A DNA stretch of 64,000 bases from Chroococcus sp. FPU101. Its GTDB lineage: Bacteria; Cyanobacteriota; Cyanobacteriia; Cyanobacteriales; Microcystaceae. Numbering within the stretch: the first letter of the stretch is position 1; the number at the start of each line of letters is the position of its first letter. Under the pieces are notes generated by a model that saw only the letters and a program-made list of their open reading frames with translations, searched no databases and was not told where the DNA came from. Positions 53,202 to 62,599 of this stretch are shown piece after piece. The translations under genes and the position numbers were made by a program. Location: assembly GCF_017312365.1 (NCBI RefSeq), contig NZ_BLJI01000011.1:1-64000 (forward strand), read 5' to 3'.

Positions 53202-55505
53202 TTGTTAGACCCTGTTGTCTTAACTATATTGTTGGTGATTCTCCATTGGCTAAATCAAATTCAAGCGTCAGAACGAATCAAAGTAGGTAAAAAAGCGTTT
53301 CTGTTAAGTCGTCTGGCTCAGAAAGGCTATCCAGTTTTTTCAGGTTTTGTCGTTAATACGACTACGTTTCAGGCTTTTTTAGAAAAGTTAGAAGATTTTA
53401 AATCATTACTTGCTGATTTTCCACAAACTTCTTTATATCTCGATATTCATAACCCCAAAGCATTACAGTTAATTGCTCAAAATAGTCGTCATGCTATTTT
53501 AGATACTCAACTATCTTCAGACGAATTAACTACTATTGTAGAGGCAGCCAAGCAATTAAACTCTAATACTTTAATTTTTCGGTCTTCTCTTTCTCTACCA
53601 TCTACTTCAGCAAAGTATCCATCTGGGTTACTTTCTTCTCAAGTGTGCTGGAATCAACTAGAATCGATTGAATTAACTCTAAAAACAATCTGGTCAGAAT
53701 TATTTAGTGCAAAAAGTTTATTTTATTGGCAACGTTTAGGAATTCCTTTAGAAAAAGTCAATTTAGCGATTTTAGTTCAACCCCTAAACAATGTTACAGC
53801 TACAGGAAAAATCTTAATTCAGCCTCATTTAATGCAAATACAAGCGACTTGGGGACTCGGTTATAGTTTATTAAAGGGTGATGTTTCTCCAGATCTTTAT
53901 GAGGTAGATTCTCAAACGGGAAGAATTATCCGAAAACAATTAGGAGTTAAATATTGTGCTTACCAAGTACCAACTCAATTTGATAAAAATGAATCTGATT
54001 TATTAAAACTCAACTCATTAAGTTTAGAAAAGCAGGAAAGCTACTGTTTAAATGATGATTTCTTAGCTCATTTATTTCAAATGGTGCGGAATTTATGGTT
54101 AGAAAATCCCACAGTAACTGGAATTGACTGGAGTTTAATCACCGAGCAGTCACCTCAGTTTTACATCACAAAAGTTCAATTTAATCAATTATCTTCTCTT
54201 TCAGAAAATTCTGATAATTCCTCAACTTCTATGATTAGTCAAGGTTTAGGAGCTTCATCTGGAATCGTCACTGCACCAATTTTAATTATTTTAGAAATTC
54301 CGACAGATTTAAAACGAGAAATGTCAGGTTCAATTCTGATTACCCGTGAAATAACTTCGGCTTGGCTACCCTTATTAAAACAAGCATCTGGTTTAATTTT
54401 AGAACAAGGAAGTATGACGAGTCATGGCGCAATTATAGCTAGAGAATTAGGCATCCCCGCAATTGTTGGTATTCCAAATGCCACTCAGTTATTTACATCA
54501 GGTGAGACAGTTGTTTTAGATGGTAATACGGGCAAAATTCATCGAGGAAAAGCATTGCAAGTACCAGTTACACCCCAGAAAAATAATATTAATCCTGATG
54601 CAGAATCGATTAATTATCCAATTATTACTCAATTAATGGTTAATATCAGTCAAAAAAAATCAATTGAGAAAACGATGGATAAACCCATAGATGGAATCGG
54701 ATTACTACGCTCGGAATGGCTATTATCTGAATGGTTCACCAAACATTCTTTAGAAAATCTTTTAGAATTATCTTTTCAAGAACAATTACTGACAGAATTA
54801 ATAGAATTAATTGAGCCATTTGTCCAAGCATTTCATCCAAAACCCGTGTTTTATCGTACTTTTGATAGTTTAGAAAAAACAACATTAGGAAAACGGGGTA
54901 CCTATAATTATCTTCAAAATCCGATTTTATTTGATTTAGAACTACAAGCTATTCAACATCTACAAAAACAAGGCTATTACAACATTAAATTGATTTTACC
55001 TTTTGTGCGAAGTGTTGAAGAATTTCGTTTTTGTCAACAGCGTATTATACAAACAGGTCTAACTCAATTTCCCTTATTTCAAATTTGGATGATGGCAGAA
55101 GTTCCATCGGTTCTTTTTTTGCTTCCCGAATATGTTAAAGCAGGTGTACAAGGAATTGCAATTGGTAGTAATGATTTAACACAACTACTACTCGGAATTG
55201 AGCGAGAAGATTCACAATTGAGTCAACACTATAACGCGTATCATCCCGCGATGCAAATGGCATTTAAACAACTAATTCAACAAACAAAAATGTTAAAGAT
55301 TCCCTGTTCAATGTGTGGTCAGGCTGTTGTACAATATCCTGAATTAATTGATTCTTTGGTGGAATGGGGAATTACAGCGATTTCGGTTGAACCTGAATCT
55401 GTACCTATAGTCTATCAAGCGATCGCAAAGGGTGAATATCGATTGTATTTAGAAGTTGCTCGACAGAATCGTAATCCAATCAACTACCATACAGGATCAG
55501 AATAA
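53202..55505 (+). CDS. Divergent phosphoenolpyruvate synthase-like enzyme
   Basis: A 767-residue protein with the three-part plan of PEP synthase: an N-terminal ATP-grasp-like domain (about 25-330), the phosphohistidine domain with GSMTSHGAIIARELGIPAIVG near residue 405, and a C-terminal TIM-barrel-like domain with GIGLLRSEWLL, AIGSNDLTQLLLGIERED and CSMCGQ. In the N-terminal domain the usual RSSA-EDLPEASFAGQ reads FRSSLSLPSTSAKYPSGLLSSQ, so nucleotide binding may be altered. Start is uncertain (TTG 53202). Whether it makes PEP from pyruvate is therefore open. Its 3' end overlaps the ferredoxin gene by 22 bp. Confidence 0.78.
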   Translation: MLDPVVLTILLVILHWLNQIQASERIKVGKKAFLLSRLAQKGYPVFSGFVVNTTTFQAFLEKLEDFKSLLADFPQTSLYLDIHNPKALQLIAQNSRHAILDTQLSSDELTTIVEAAKQLNSNTLIFRSSLSLPSTSAKYPSGLLSSQVCWNQLESIELTLKTIWSELFSAKSLFYWQRLGIPLEKVNLAILVQPLNNVTATGKILIQPHLMQIQATWGLGYSLLKGDVSPDLYEVDSQTGRIIRKQLGVKYCAYQVPTQFDKNESDLLKLNSLSLEKQESYCLNDDFLAHLFQMVRNLWLENPTVTGIDWSLITEQSPQFYITKVQFNQLSSLSENSDNSSTSMISQGLGASSGIVTAPILIILEIPTDLKREMSGSILITREITSAWLPLLKQASGLILEQGSMTSHGAIIARELGIPAIVGIPNATQLFTSGETVVLDGNTGKIHRGKALQVPVTPQKNNINPDAESINYPIITQLMVNISQKKSIEKTMDKPIDGIGLLRSEWLLSEWFTKHSLENLLELSFQEQLLTELIELIEPFVQAFHPKPVFYRTFDSLEKTTLGKRGTYNYLQNPILFDLELQAIQHLQKQGYYNIKLILPFVRSVEEFRFCQQRIIQTGLTQFPLFQIWMMAEVPSVLFLLPEYVKAGVQGIAIGSNDLTQLLLGIEREDSQLSQHYNAYHPAMQMAFKQLIQQTKMLKIPCSMCGQAVVQYPELIDSLVEWGITAISVEPESVPIVYQAIAKGEYRLYLEVARQNRNPINYHTGSE

Positions 55506-55723
55506 AGATGGATGGTGAGTGATGAAGTGTCAAAAGGAACTGCACTAATACAACAACAGATCGGCGTACCATCCTCTAATTCTACTTCACACGCATGACA
55601 AGAACCCATTAAACACCCAGTCGGAATAAAAACCCCTGCTTTTTCTGCCACCGCTAATAAAGGTTCTCCTGGTTGGGCTTCAATGGTAATATCATCAGGT
55701 AAAAAATGAACTTGTACAGCCAT
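55484..55723 (-). CDS. 2Fe-2S ferredoxin-like protein
   Basis: The 79-residue protein has LAVAEKAGVFIPTGCLMGSC, HACEVELEDG and PICCCISAVP: Cys 37, 42 and 45 in the plant-type CX4CX2C loop and a fourth ligand among Cys 56-58, a run of three cysteines. The spacing to the last Cys is shorter than in photosynthetic ferredoxins and fits the domain found in many reductases. It lies 7 bp downstream of cobQ on the same strand, so it is probably cotranscribed. Its 3' end overlaps the PEP synthase-like gene. Confidence 0.82.
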   Translation of the reverse strand: MAVQVHFLPDDITIEAQPGEPLLAVAEKAGVFIPTGCLMGSCHACEVELEDGTPICCCISAVPFDTSSLTIHLYSDPVW

Positions 55724-55730
55724 AATGATT

Positions 55731-57206
55731 TTACTGTGGTAAAACTGAACTTAAGTTAACATACTGCTCAACGAGATCAGCTAAATCATTGATCATGATT
55801 TCTCGTTGTTCGCGATAATTTGCTATTCCAGTGGGTAAGGAATTCAAACCGCGTCGATTTCGCAAGTTATTTAACCAAGTCCGTCGCCAAGGCCCATTAT
55901 CAAAGACACCATGAAGATAACATCCCCAAATTGTTTGAGACTCATTGACTATCCCCAAACTAGCATCATCGAACAAAGATAAAAACTGTTCTTTGGTATA
56001 ATTCATCACTTTGCTTACTCCTTGATGAATCTCATAACCCTTGACAGGTAAACCTTTCTGGGGAAAAATCGAAGACACCTGACGAGTTCGAGTGATTTTG
56101 TCGGCTGTAATCGTCGTCGTCAAAGGTAGTACATTTAAACCACGATATTCTGAGTCTTGTCCTTCAAGATGATGGGGGTCTAAAACCTGTTGTCCTAGCA
56201 TTTGATAGCCTCCACAAATGCCTAAAATTACACCACCTGCGGCGATATAATCTTTTAATTGTGCTGCCATCCCGCTTTCATGTAATGCTTTTAAATCAGA
56301 AATCGTGGTTTTAGTTCCAGGTAAAATGACTGCATCAGGATAACCTAAATCATCTTTTAAATCGACGTATTTCATCGCTACCGTTGCTTCTGCATCGAGG
56401 GGATCAAAATCAGTAAAGTTAGAAATGCGTGGGTTACGGATAATACTAATCTTGATTTCAGTTTGTGTTTTTTTGGAACGATATTCCACTAAAGATAAAG
56501 AGTCTTCGGCAGGTAAACTTAAATCTGTCCAAGGAATCACCCCCACGACTGGAATACCTGTATAACTTTCTAGCCAAGTAATTCCCGAATCTAATAGCGA
56601 TCGTTGTCCTCTAAACTTATTAATAATAATCCCTTTAATCAAGGCTCGTTCTTCGGGTTCGAGTAGTGCTAGTGTACCAACTACGTGAGCAAATGCGCCA
56701 CCTCGGTCAATATCTACTACTAATAGCGTCGCGGCATTTAGATATTTAGCAACCCGCATATTAGTCAAATCTCGGTGTTTGAGATTAATTTCGGCTGGAC
56801 TTCCCGCCCCTTCACAAACCACTAGATCAAATTCGATGGCTAAACGCTGTAGGGATGAAGTGATCGCTTGCCACCCTAAATCAAAGTATTTCTCATAATA
56901 ATCGGCTGCATTGGTAACTCCTATTGCTTTCCCTTGGATAATCACCTGAGAGGTCATATTTCCTTGGGGTTTGAGCAAAATCGGATTCATTTCGACTCTA
57001 GGCGTAATTCCAGCGGCCCAAGATTGAACCGCTTGAGCATAGCCCATTTCTCCTCCAGATGGCGTGACATAGGCATTTAAAGCCATATTCTGTCCTTTAA
57101 AGGGGGTCACTTGCCAGCCACGACGGGAAAGAATACGACAAATAGCGGTGGTTAAAAATGATTTTCCAGCGTGGGAAGTCGTACCCACGACCATGATAGC
57201 TTTCAT
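55731..57206 (-). CDS. cobQ: Cobyric acid synthase CobQ
   Basis: The 491-residue enzyme starts with IMVVGTTSHAGKSFLTTAIC and TPFKGQNMALNAYVTPSGG, which form the ATP-binding part. The glutaminase domain has GVILGICGGYQMLG with the nucleophilic Cys near residue 335 and WGCYLHGVFDN with the His. It amidates four carboxyl groups of adenosylcobyrinate in cobalamin synthesis. A ferredoxin-like gene follows after 7 bp. Together with cbiMNQO, cobD and btuF-like this supports B12 synthesis or salvage. Confidence 0.95.
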   Translation of the reverse strand: MKAIMVVGTTSHAGKSFLTTAICRILSRRGWQVTPFKGQNMALNAYVTPSGGEMGYAQAVQSWAAGITPRVEMNPILLKPQGNMTSQVIIQGKAIGVTNAADYYEKYFDLGWQAITSSLQRLAIEFDLVVCEGAGSPAEINLKHRDLTNMRVAKYLNAATLLVVDIDRGGAFAHVVGTLALLEPEERALIKGIIINKFRGQRSLLDSGITWLESYTGIPVVGVIPWTDLSLPAEDSLSLVEYRSKKTQTEIKISIIRNPRISNFTDFDPLDAEATVAMKYVDLKDDLGYPDAVILPGTKTTISDLKALHESGMAAQLKDYIAAGGVILGICGGYQMLGQQVLDPHHLEGQDSEYRGLNVLPLTTTITADKITRTRQVSSIFPQKGLPVKGYEIHQGVSKVMNYTKEQFLSLFDDASLGIVNESQTIWGCYLHGVFDNGPWRRTWLNNLRNRRGLNSLPTGIANYREQREIMINDLADLVEQYVNLSSVLPQ

Positions 57207-57259
57207 TTAATATATTTATTTTTTATAATGTTTTATTTTTAAGTTTTCCCAAAATCACT

Positions 57260-57670
57260 CTAGAACGAAAAGGAAAACCAACGATTGATACTATTAATTA
57301 CAGAATCCCAAAAGGTCGGTTTAGGAAAATTCCCGCCCTGATTTTCCCATTTTTCCACGAGTTGCCGTCCTAGTGGCGTTAGACGAAAACTATCTGTAAT
57401 TCCTTGTCCATCCACTTCGCGTCGTAGTAATCCCACATTGATTAACCAGAGTAGATTGCGTTCTGTCCACAGTTCGGCTAACGGTTTTTTAGTATAACCT
57501 TTTTCTATTCCAGATTGTCCCGTCATCATGGGTAAAGGAATACTTTCATTTCGCATTACTGCAAACAAAGGAAGCAAAAAAGGAGAACAAGACAATGCCC
57601 GTTCAGCGCGTTTTAGGGTTGCATCGGAATAGGTAACAGATTGTTCTTTAGGAGTGGATGAGGTGATCAT
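57260..57670 (-). CDS. Npun_F0494-family hypothetical protein
   Basis: The 136-residue protein reads TYSDATLKRAERALSCSPFL, GYTKKPLAELWTERNLLWLI and GLLRREVDGQGITDSFRLTP, which I recall as the Npun_F0494 family of cyanobacteria. It looks like a small winged-helix-type domain; function unknown. It lies 54 bp upstream of cobQ on the same strand and could be in the same transcript. Confidence 0.72.
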   Translation of the reverse strand: MITSSTPKEQSVTYSDATLKRAERALSCSPFLLPLFAVMRNESIPLPMMTGQSGIEKGYTKKPLAELWTERNLLWLINVGLLRREVDGQGITDSFRLTPLGRQLVEKWENQGGNFPKPTFWDSVINSINRWFSFSF

Positions 57671-57769
57671 TGTTCGGTTTTTGCCAGATTTTGGGCTTGT
57701 ATATAAACTATTGTAAAGTTTATGATCAATTATGATCGACCTTTATTCAATCTAAGGAACTAAGAAGCT

Positions 57770-58204
57770 ATGGCTTTAGCAGTTGGAACAGTGGCACCGA
57801 ACTTTACAACCATTGATGATGAAGGAAAAACCGTTTCTTTATCGGATTTCAAAGGAAAAGTCGTTGTTATGTACTTTTATCCTAAAGATGATACACCTGG
57901 TTGCACGAAACAAGCCCAAAGCTTCCGCGACAACTACGAGCAGTATCAAAATCAGGAAATGGTAGTATTAGGGGTAAGTATGGATGATGAAGCCTCTCAC
58001 AAAGCTTTTAAAGAAAAGTATGGTTTACCTTTTCAATTATTAGTTGATAAAGATGGCAAAATAACTCAAGCCTATGATGTATCGGGTGGTGGATACGCCA
58101 AACGGGTTACTTATATCATCGATGCTGAAGGAAACATCTCCTATGTCGATGATAAAATTAACACCGCAACCCACGCAGAAGATCTTCTAAAAGTGGTTAG
58201 ATAG
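57770..58204 (+). CDS. bcp: Peroxiredoxin Q/BCP (one-Cys type)
   Basis: The 144-residue protein has DFKGKVVVMYFYPKDDTPGC near residue 28, with the peroxidatic Cys in TPGCTKQAQSFRDNY. Many BCPs carry a second, resolving Cys five residues later; here that position is Gln, so this is a one-Cys variant. The rest (LGVSMDDEASHKAFKEKYGL, GYAKRVTYIIDAEG) is typical. It reduces peroxides with a thiol partner. Confidence 0.92.
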   Translation: MALAVGTVAPNFTTIDDEGKTVSLSDFKGKVVVMYFYPKDDTPGCTKQAQSFRDNYEQYQNQEMVVLGVSMDDEASHKAFKEKYGLPFQLLVDKDGKITQAYDVSGGGYAKRVTYIIDAEGNISYVDDKINTATHAEDLLKVVR

Positions 58205-58250
58205 TTTTAAATAATTGACCTCACCAAACGCCCTCACTACCGCCCCCTAG

Positions 58251-58271
58251 CCCCCTCCTAAGAGGAGGGGG
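58251..58271. terminator. GC-rich hairpin between convergent genes
   Basis: CCCCCTCCT (58251-58259) pairs perfectly with AGGAGGGGG (58263-58271) over a 3-base loop, in the context CGCCCCCTAGCCCCCTCCTAAG. This cyanobacterial short repeat type is widespread. It lies between bcp and the DUF3891 gene and could stop transcripts from both, although no good T-run follows. Confidence 0.6.
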
Positions 58272-58319
58272 AACTATAAGGACTCTATTTTATATTGGGG
58301 GCTTTAAATTCAGATGATT

Positions 58320-59060
58320 TTATGAAGCTTTCTCGTCTTTAACAAAAGTCCATTCAAATAGCTGGCGAGGAGCTTCTTTGAGAGCTTTAACTAAACTATT
58401 ATTATCTTTAAATGCAACTTGTGAAAGGGAAGAGTATTCTACATTCACGGTAAAGCGATCGTTGTCAAAACACCAAGGGGTAACATTAATCAAACCGTTT
58501 TTTAATTGTTTAATGTCGTAACGTTGTCCATCGTGTGCTTTACTAATTTCTAAGAAGCGTTCATCTTCAGGTAGTTCTTGCTGACAAAGTATTAGAGAAA
58601 GACGATCGCACCATTGTAGAAAATCATACGCTGAATCTGCATCTTCTTGGCTAATTCCTAATTCTTTAAGCCATTCTTTTTGATTTGCCAATTGAGCTTC
58701 TAAAAATTGATCAGCCTTTTTATCGGTTCCTTTAGAATCCTTATTTAGCCGATAAAGGTGCATTGAAGTTAATAATGCTACCCAACGTCCCCGATATAAA
58801 GCACGTTCGATATGTTTTGTCAAGCGATCATAGGCTGGATCTTCATCAAGCGTAAAATCCCTTGGCGCACCCGCTTCAGTTATGATATTTTCTTCCCATT
58901 CCCGTTCTAAATCATCGTGATGGGAAATCGCGGCAATTGTTTCATATAATCTTGGGGGTGCGTCTTTTCTGCGCCATTGTCCAGCAAGTTGAGCCGCGAG
59001 TAAAGCATGAGCGCGATGATAAATAACGTCCCATCCAGTCTTAGTCGGGTTAACAATCAC
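58320..59060 (-). CDS. DUF3891 family protein
   Basis: The 246-residue protein shows VIYHRAHALLAAQLAGQWRR near the start, then ISHHDDLEREWEENII and RALYRGRWVALLTSMHLYRL, typical of DUF3891. Several conserved His/Asp residues hint at an HD-like metal-binding helical fold. Function unknown. It is followed by the GC-rich hairpin. Confidence 0.85.
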   Translation of the reverse strand: MIVNPTKTGWDVIYHRAHALLAAQLAGQWRRKDAPPRLYETIAAISHHDDLEREWEENIITEAGAPRDFTLDEDPAYDRLTKHIERALYRGRWVALLTSMHLYRLNKDSKGTDKKADQFLEAQLANQKEWLKELGISQEDADSAYDFLQWCDRLSLILCQQELPEDERFLEISKAHDGQRYDIKQLKNGLINVTPWCFDNDRFTVNVEYSSLSQVAFKDNNSLVKALKEAPRQLFEWTFVKDEKAS

Positions 59061-59378
59061 TCTGAAAGCCTCCTGTTAATTTTTGGGCTATAGACAATTA
59101 AAGTTATCATCGTTTTTCTATCGTCAGATTGAGTCTTTTATTCATAAAATAGTTTACGGCGATTTACCCTAAAATCTAAACTATCTCAAGAAGGATGTCA
59201 AAATACTCGTTACTATGGCATTGAAGAAAGATTTTATTTTTTCACGTTTCTATATTCGATAAAATGGAATTAATTTTTAATATTAATTATGTTGAAAAAA
59301 ATGTTTAATTTAAAACTTTTATAAAATATTTTGATACAATACTCATTAAATTAATTGTTTTTGTTTTTAATAAAAACC
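59061..59378. other. Intergenic region before the Uma2 pseudogene
   Basis: 318 bp, very AT-rich between 59220 and 59340. No hairpin, ORF or repeat was recognised; it should hold the promoter of the DUF3891 gene at its left end. Confidence 0.4.
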
Positions 59379-60051
59379 ATGGTAACCGCTCCTCAAAAAG
59401 ACATTTTTTACCCTAGTTCTGATGGTGAACCTTTGGCCGAATCTTATTCACATCTTACCGTAATTCTAATGACCGAAGCCGTCTTGAAACAATATCTATC
59501 AGGTCATCAAGCAACCGTTTTAGCTAATCAATTTATGTACTATGCCCAAGGTTATCACGTTTGCGGGTTGCCCCTGATGTCATGGTCATTTTTGATGTTC
59601 CACCAGGTGGCAGAGATAATTATAAAATTTGGGAAGAAGGACAAGTCCCTAAAGTGATTTTTGAAATGACCTCACAAGGGACTAAAAACCAAGACCTAGA
59701 GTTTAAAAAACATTGTATGAACAATTAGGAGTGTATAAATACTGGCTTTTCGCTCCTAGAGGAGAATGGTGGATCAAAGAACAATTAAAAGGCTATCGCT
59801 TAGATGAAGATAGCTATAGAGTCATTACCGATGCTCGTAGTGAACCGTTACAGATACGATTAGTGATTGAAGGAGAATTAATTAGCTTCTACCCTGAAGA
59901 TAATGGAGAAAAATTGCTAATTCCTGATGAGTTAGCCGAAGCATTAGACCAAGAGACAACGGCAAGACTGGATGCAGAGGCAAGACTGGAAGAAACACAA
60001 CAAAGATTAGCAGATACAGAAACCCTCTTGCAACAATATCGAGAACAATAA
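59379..60051 (+). pseudogene. Uma2-family (DUF820) nuclease with two frameshifts
   Basis: The frame from ATG 59379 encodes MVTAPQKDIFYPSSDGEPLA and ANQFMYYAQGY; a one-base deletion near 59559 shifts the rest (VAPDVMVIFDVPPGGRDNYK, IWEEGQVPKVIFEMTSQGT) into the next frame. A second indel in the A-run near 59706-59712 shifts again into YEQLGVYKYWLFAPRGEWWI to the end, which closes with a short coiled coil. Restoring both gives a standard Uma2-type PD-(D/E)XK protein of about 225 residues. This family is abundant in cyanobacteria and often degraded. Confidence 0.88.
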
Positions 60052-60196
60052 AGGCGAGTTACCAAACCCATAAAAGAGAGGGAACTGGTTTAAAAGACGG
60101 GATGTCAGGGGAGAAAATGCAGTAACAAGAAACTGTAAACTGTATTCCATTGTCTTGTTAAAATCTAAACTCTAGAAAATATAGTAAGAAAACACT

Positions 60197-61516
60197 ATGA
60201 GTCATCCATCTCAAGAACGATTTTTTAAATTACCTTTCACAATCGTAGTTAGTGCGATCGCGGCTGGCCTTTTCGCTCAAGCTTGTACCAGTGGCACCAA
60301 TACAACCACCACTAGCACTAATACGACTCAAACCGCCGCCTCAGACGCAGGGCTTAAATTAGGTTCACTTCTACCTGTAACTGGAGATCTTTCGGCGGTT
60401 GGTCAAAATATGCCCGAAGCAGTAACACTAGCAGTTGATACGATTAATGCTTGTGGAGGGGTCAACGGCAAACCTGTTACTCTAGTCAAAGAAGATGATC
60501 AAACAGATCCAGCAGCAGGGGCATCCGCAATGACTAAACTTGCAGAAGTGGATAAAGTGGCGGGTGTCGTAGGTTCATTTGCCAGTAGCGTTTCTACGGC
60601 AGCCGTTGATATCGCAGTACGGGATCAAGTTGTGTTAATTTCACCCGGTAGTACCAGCCCTGTTTTTACAAATCAAGCCAAAAAAGGTGAATTTAAAGGA
60701 TTTTGGGCCAGAACCGCTCCGCCAGATACCTATCAGGCACAAGCATTAGCCACTTTAGCTCATGAAAAAGGCTTTAAAAATGTCGCAACGGTTGTCATTA
60801 ATAATGATTATGGGGTAGGGTTTGAACAAGAATTTGTTAAAGCTTTTGAAAAACTCGGCGGGAATATTGTAGATAAAGATAAACCTGTGCGTTATGATCC
60901 CAAAGCAGCAACCTTTGATAGCGAAGCAAGTGCCGCTTTTAATAATAAACCTGATGCAGTAGCCGCCGTTCTCTATTCTGAAACTGGCAGTTTACTCATT
61001 CAGTCTGCTTACAAACAAGGTTTACTCAAAGGTGTTACTCTGCTTTTAACCGATGGGGTTCAAACAGAAGAATTTACAAAAGCAGTGGGCAAAACTCAAG
61101 ATCAAAAATCGATTGTTAGTGGTGCATTAGGAACGGTTCCAGGGGCAGATGGAAAAGCTTTAGCCGCTTTCACCACATTATGGAAAGATAAAACAGGTAA
61201 GGAGATCACCGCTTATGTTCCCCATACTTGGGATGCCGCCGTTTTGTTGATGTTAGCCGCAGAAGCAGCAAAGGCAAATACGGGTGTAGGGATACAAAGT
61301 AAACTCAGAGATGTTGCTAATGCACCTGGAATAGAAGTGAGTGATGCTTGTGAAGCGATCGCACTTGTTAAAAAAGGTGAAGATATTAACTATCAAGGTG
61401 CTAGTGGTAATGTTGATATTGATGAAAACGGGGATGTTTTCGGTAGCTATGATGTTTGGACAGTTAAAGATGATGGTTCAATAAAAACGATTGATCAAGT
61501 GACTCCAAGTCGATAA
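60197..61516 (+). CDS. ABC transporter substrate-binding lipoprotein, branched-chain amino-acid type
   Basis: The 439-residue protein has a lipoprotein signal ending AAGLFAQAC (Cys at about residue 30) and a Ser/Thr/Asn-rich linker. The Leu/Ile/Val-binding fold follows: LGSLLPVTGDLSAVGQNMPE, INACGGVNGKPVTLVKEDDQ, GVVGSFASSVSTA and DAVAAVLYSETGSLLIQSAY. In cyanobacteria NatB is of this type and feeds the N-I neutral amino-acid importer. No permease or ATPase gene lies beside it here. It is followed by overlapping hairpins. Confidence 0.9.
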   Translation: MSHPSQERFFKLPFTIVVSAIAAGLFAQACTSGTNTTTTSTNTTQTAASDAGLKLGSLLPVTGDLSAVGQNMPEAVTLAVDTINACGGVNGKPVTLVKEDDQTDPAAGASAMTKLAEVDKVAGVVGSFASSVSTAAVDIAVRDQVVLISPGSTSPVFTNQAKKGEFKGFWARTAPPDTYQAQALATLAHEKGFKNVATVVINNDYGVGFEQEFVKAFEKLGGNIVDKDKPVRYDPKAATFDSEASAAFNNKPDAVAAVLYSETGSLLIQSAYKQGLLKGVTLLLTDGVQTEEFTKAVGKTQDQKSIVSGALGTVPGADGKALAAFTTLWKDKTGKEITAYVPHTWDAAVLLMLAAEAAKANTGVGIQSKLRDVANAPGIEVSDACEAIALVKKGEDINYQGASGNVDIDENGDVFGSYDVWTVKDDGSIKTIDQVTPSR

Positions 61517-61535
61517 TTAACTAAGGGTAGAAAGA

Positions 61536-61595
61536 CCAAACCCCTACAATTATTATTTTTTGTGCATTTGTAGGGGCTTGGTTGCCAAGCCCTTT
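61536..61595. terminator. Bidirectional terminator region with alternative hairpins
   Basis: ACCAAACCCCTACAA (about 61535-61549) pairs with TTGTAGGGGCTTGGT (61568-61582, one mismatch). The right arm overlaps a second perfect hairpin GGGCTTGG (61574-61581) and CCAAGCCC (61585-61592), followed by TTT. The two hairpins exclude each other. They lie between convergent genes. Confidence 0.65.
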
Positions 61596-61607
61596 AAACC
61601 TAAAATT

Positions 61608-62537
61608 TTAAATAATGTGTCCCATCAATTCATCAGTAGTCCATTCTAGGGTATCGCCGATCGCTTCTCCATTATGATAAGCAGCAAGAAGGATTTCAGC
61701 CGTTTTCCCCCATGCGATCGCACCACTCGCATCCAAAGAAATCGCCCCAAGATCTCGGTTATTCTCTAATGATTCTTTCATTGATCGTTCCATTGCTTCG
61801 GGTAAAGAAAGCCCATCTGTTACACGAATAACGATACGAGTCGCTAAGGCTTCTTCTACAATATCTTCACCAATACCCGTACAACTAACACCTGCATATT
61901 TATTCGCATAATTTCCCGCAACTGTCGCAGAATCACTCACTCTGCCGATGCGTTCTAAACCTTTACCACCTGTAGACGTTCCAGCCGCAATTCTACCAGA
62001 GCGATCTAGGGCAACCACCCCAATTGTACCGCGTCGATCTTCACTCGCTCTTGCATACAAACGTGCTGTTTTACGTTCAAAATTATTTTTACGTTCTAAG
62101 ATCCATTCTTCAACCCGAAAGTCGATAATCGGATCATATAATGGGATCTCCAGTTCTCTGGTGAGTTCTGCTGCACCCACATCAGAGAAAGTGCGATCGT
62201 CTTGTTCTTGTAAAAATTTTGTGATGTGGATTGGGTTTTTAATTCGTGAAACATTAATCACTCCGCTAAACCGTTGTCTATCACCATCCATCAATGACGC
62301 ACTCATCCGTACTTGTCCGTCAGACTGCAATACTGAACCTGTACCCGCATTAAATCGCGGATCGTTCTCTAATAACTCACAGCCTAAAAGTACCGCATCT
62401 ACCGCACTTTTTCCACTTTCTAATAAATCATAGACTTCTTTAATCACAATATGAAGTGACTCACGAACTTGGATTAAGCCGCCTTTATCTTCTAAGGTAC
62501 TGGCTCCGCCGTGAATAATTAGTTTAGGTGTCGTCAT
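61608..62537 (-). CDS. Isoaspartyl peptidase / plant-type L-asparaginase
   Basis: The 309-residue Ntn-hydrolase is autocleaved at the Thr in RRGTIGVVALDRSG near residue 177, preceded by the SEDRRG linker. The N-terminal IIHGGASTLEDKGG and DAVLLGCELLENDPRFNAGTG and the later AAGTSTGGKGLERIGRVSDS belong to the family. It hydrolyses isoaspartyl dipeptides and asparagine. It is convergent with the amino-acid binding protein gene. The next upstream gene (molybdopterin oxidoreductase) lies 62 bp away on the same strand. Confidence 0.92.
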   Translation of the reverse strand: MTTPKLIIHGGASTLEDKGGLIQVRESLHIVIKEVYDLLESGKSAVDAVLLGCELLENDPRFNAGTGSVLQSDGQVRMSASLMDGDRQRFSGVINVSRIKNPIHITKFLQEQDDRTFSDVGAAELTRELEIPLYDPIIDFRVEEWILERKNNFERKTARLYARASEDRRGTIGVVALDRSGRIAAGTSTGGKGLERIGRVSDSATVAGNYANKYAGVSCTGIGEDIVEEALATRIVIRVTDGLSLPEAMERSMKESLENNRDLGAISLDASGAIAWGKTAEILLAAYHNGEAIGDTLEWTTDELMGHII

Positions 62538-62599
62538 TTTTTTAGGGGTTCAGCTTTAAATATTACCAAACCCTCTATTATAACACATAATTTTAGATT

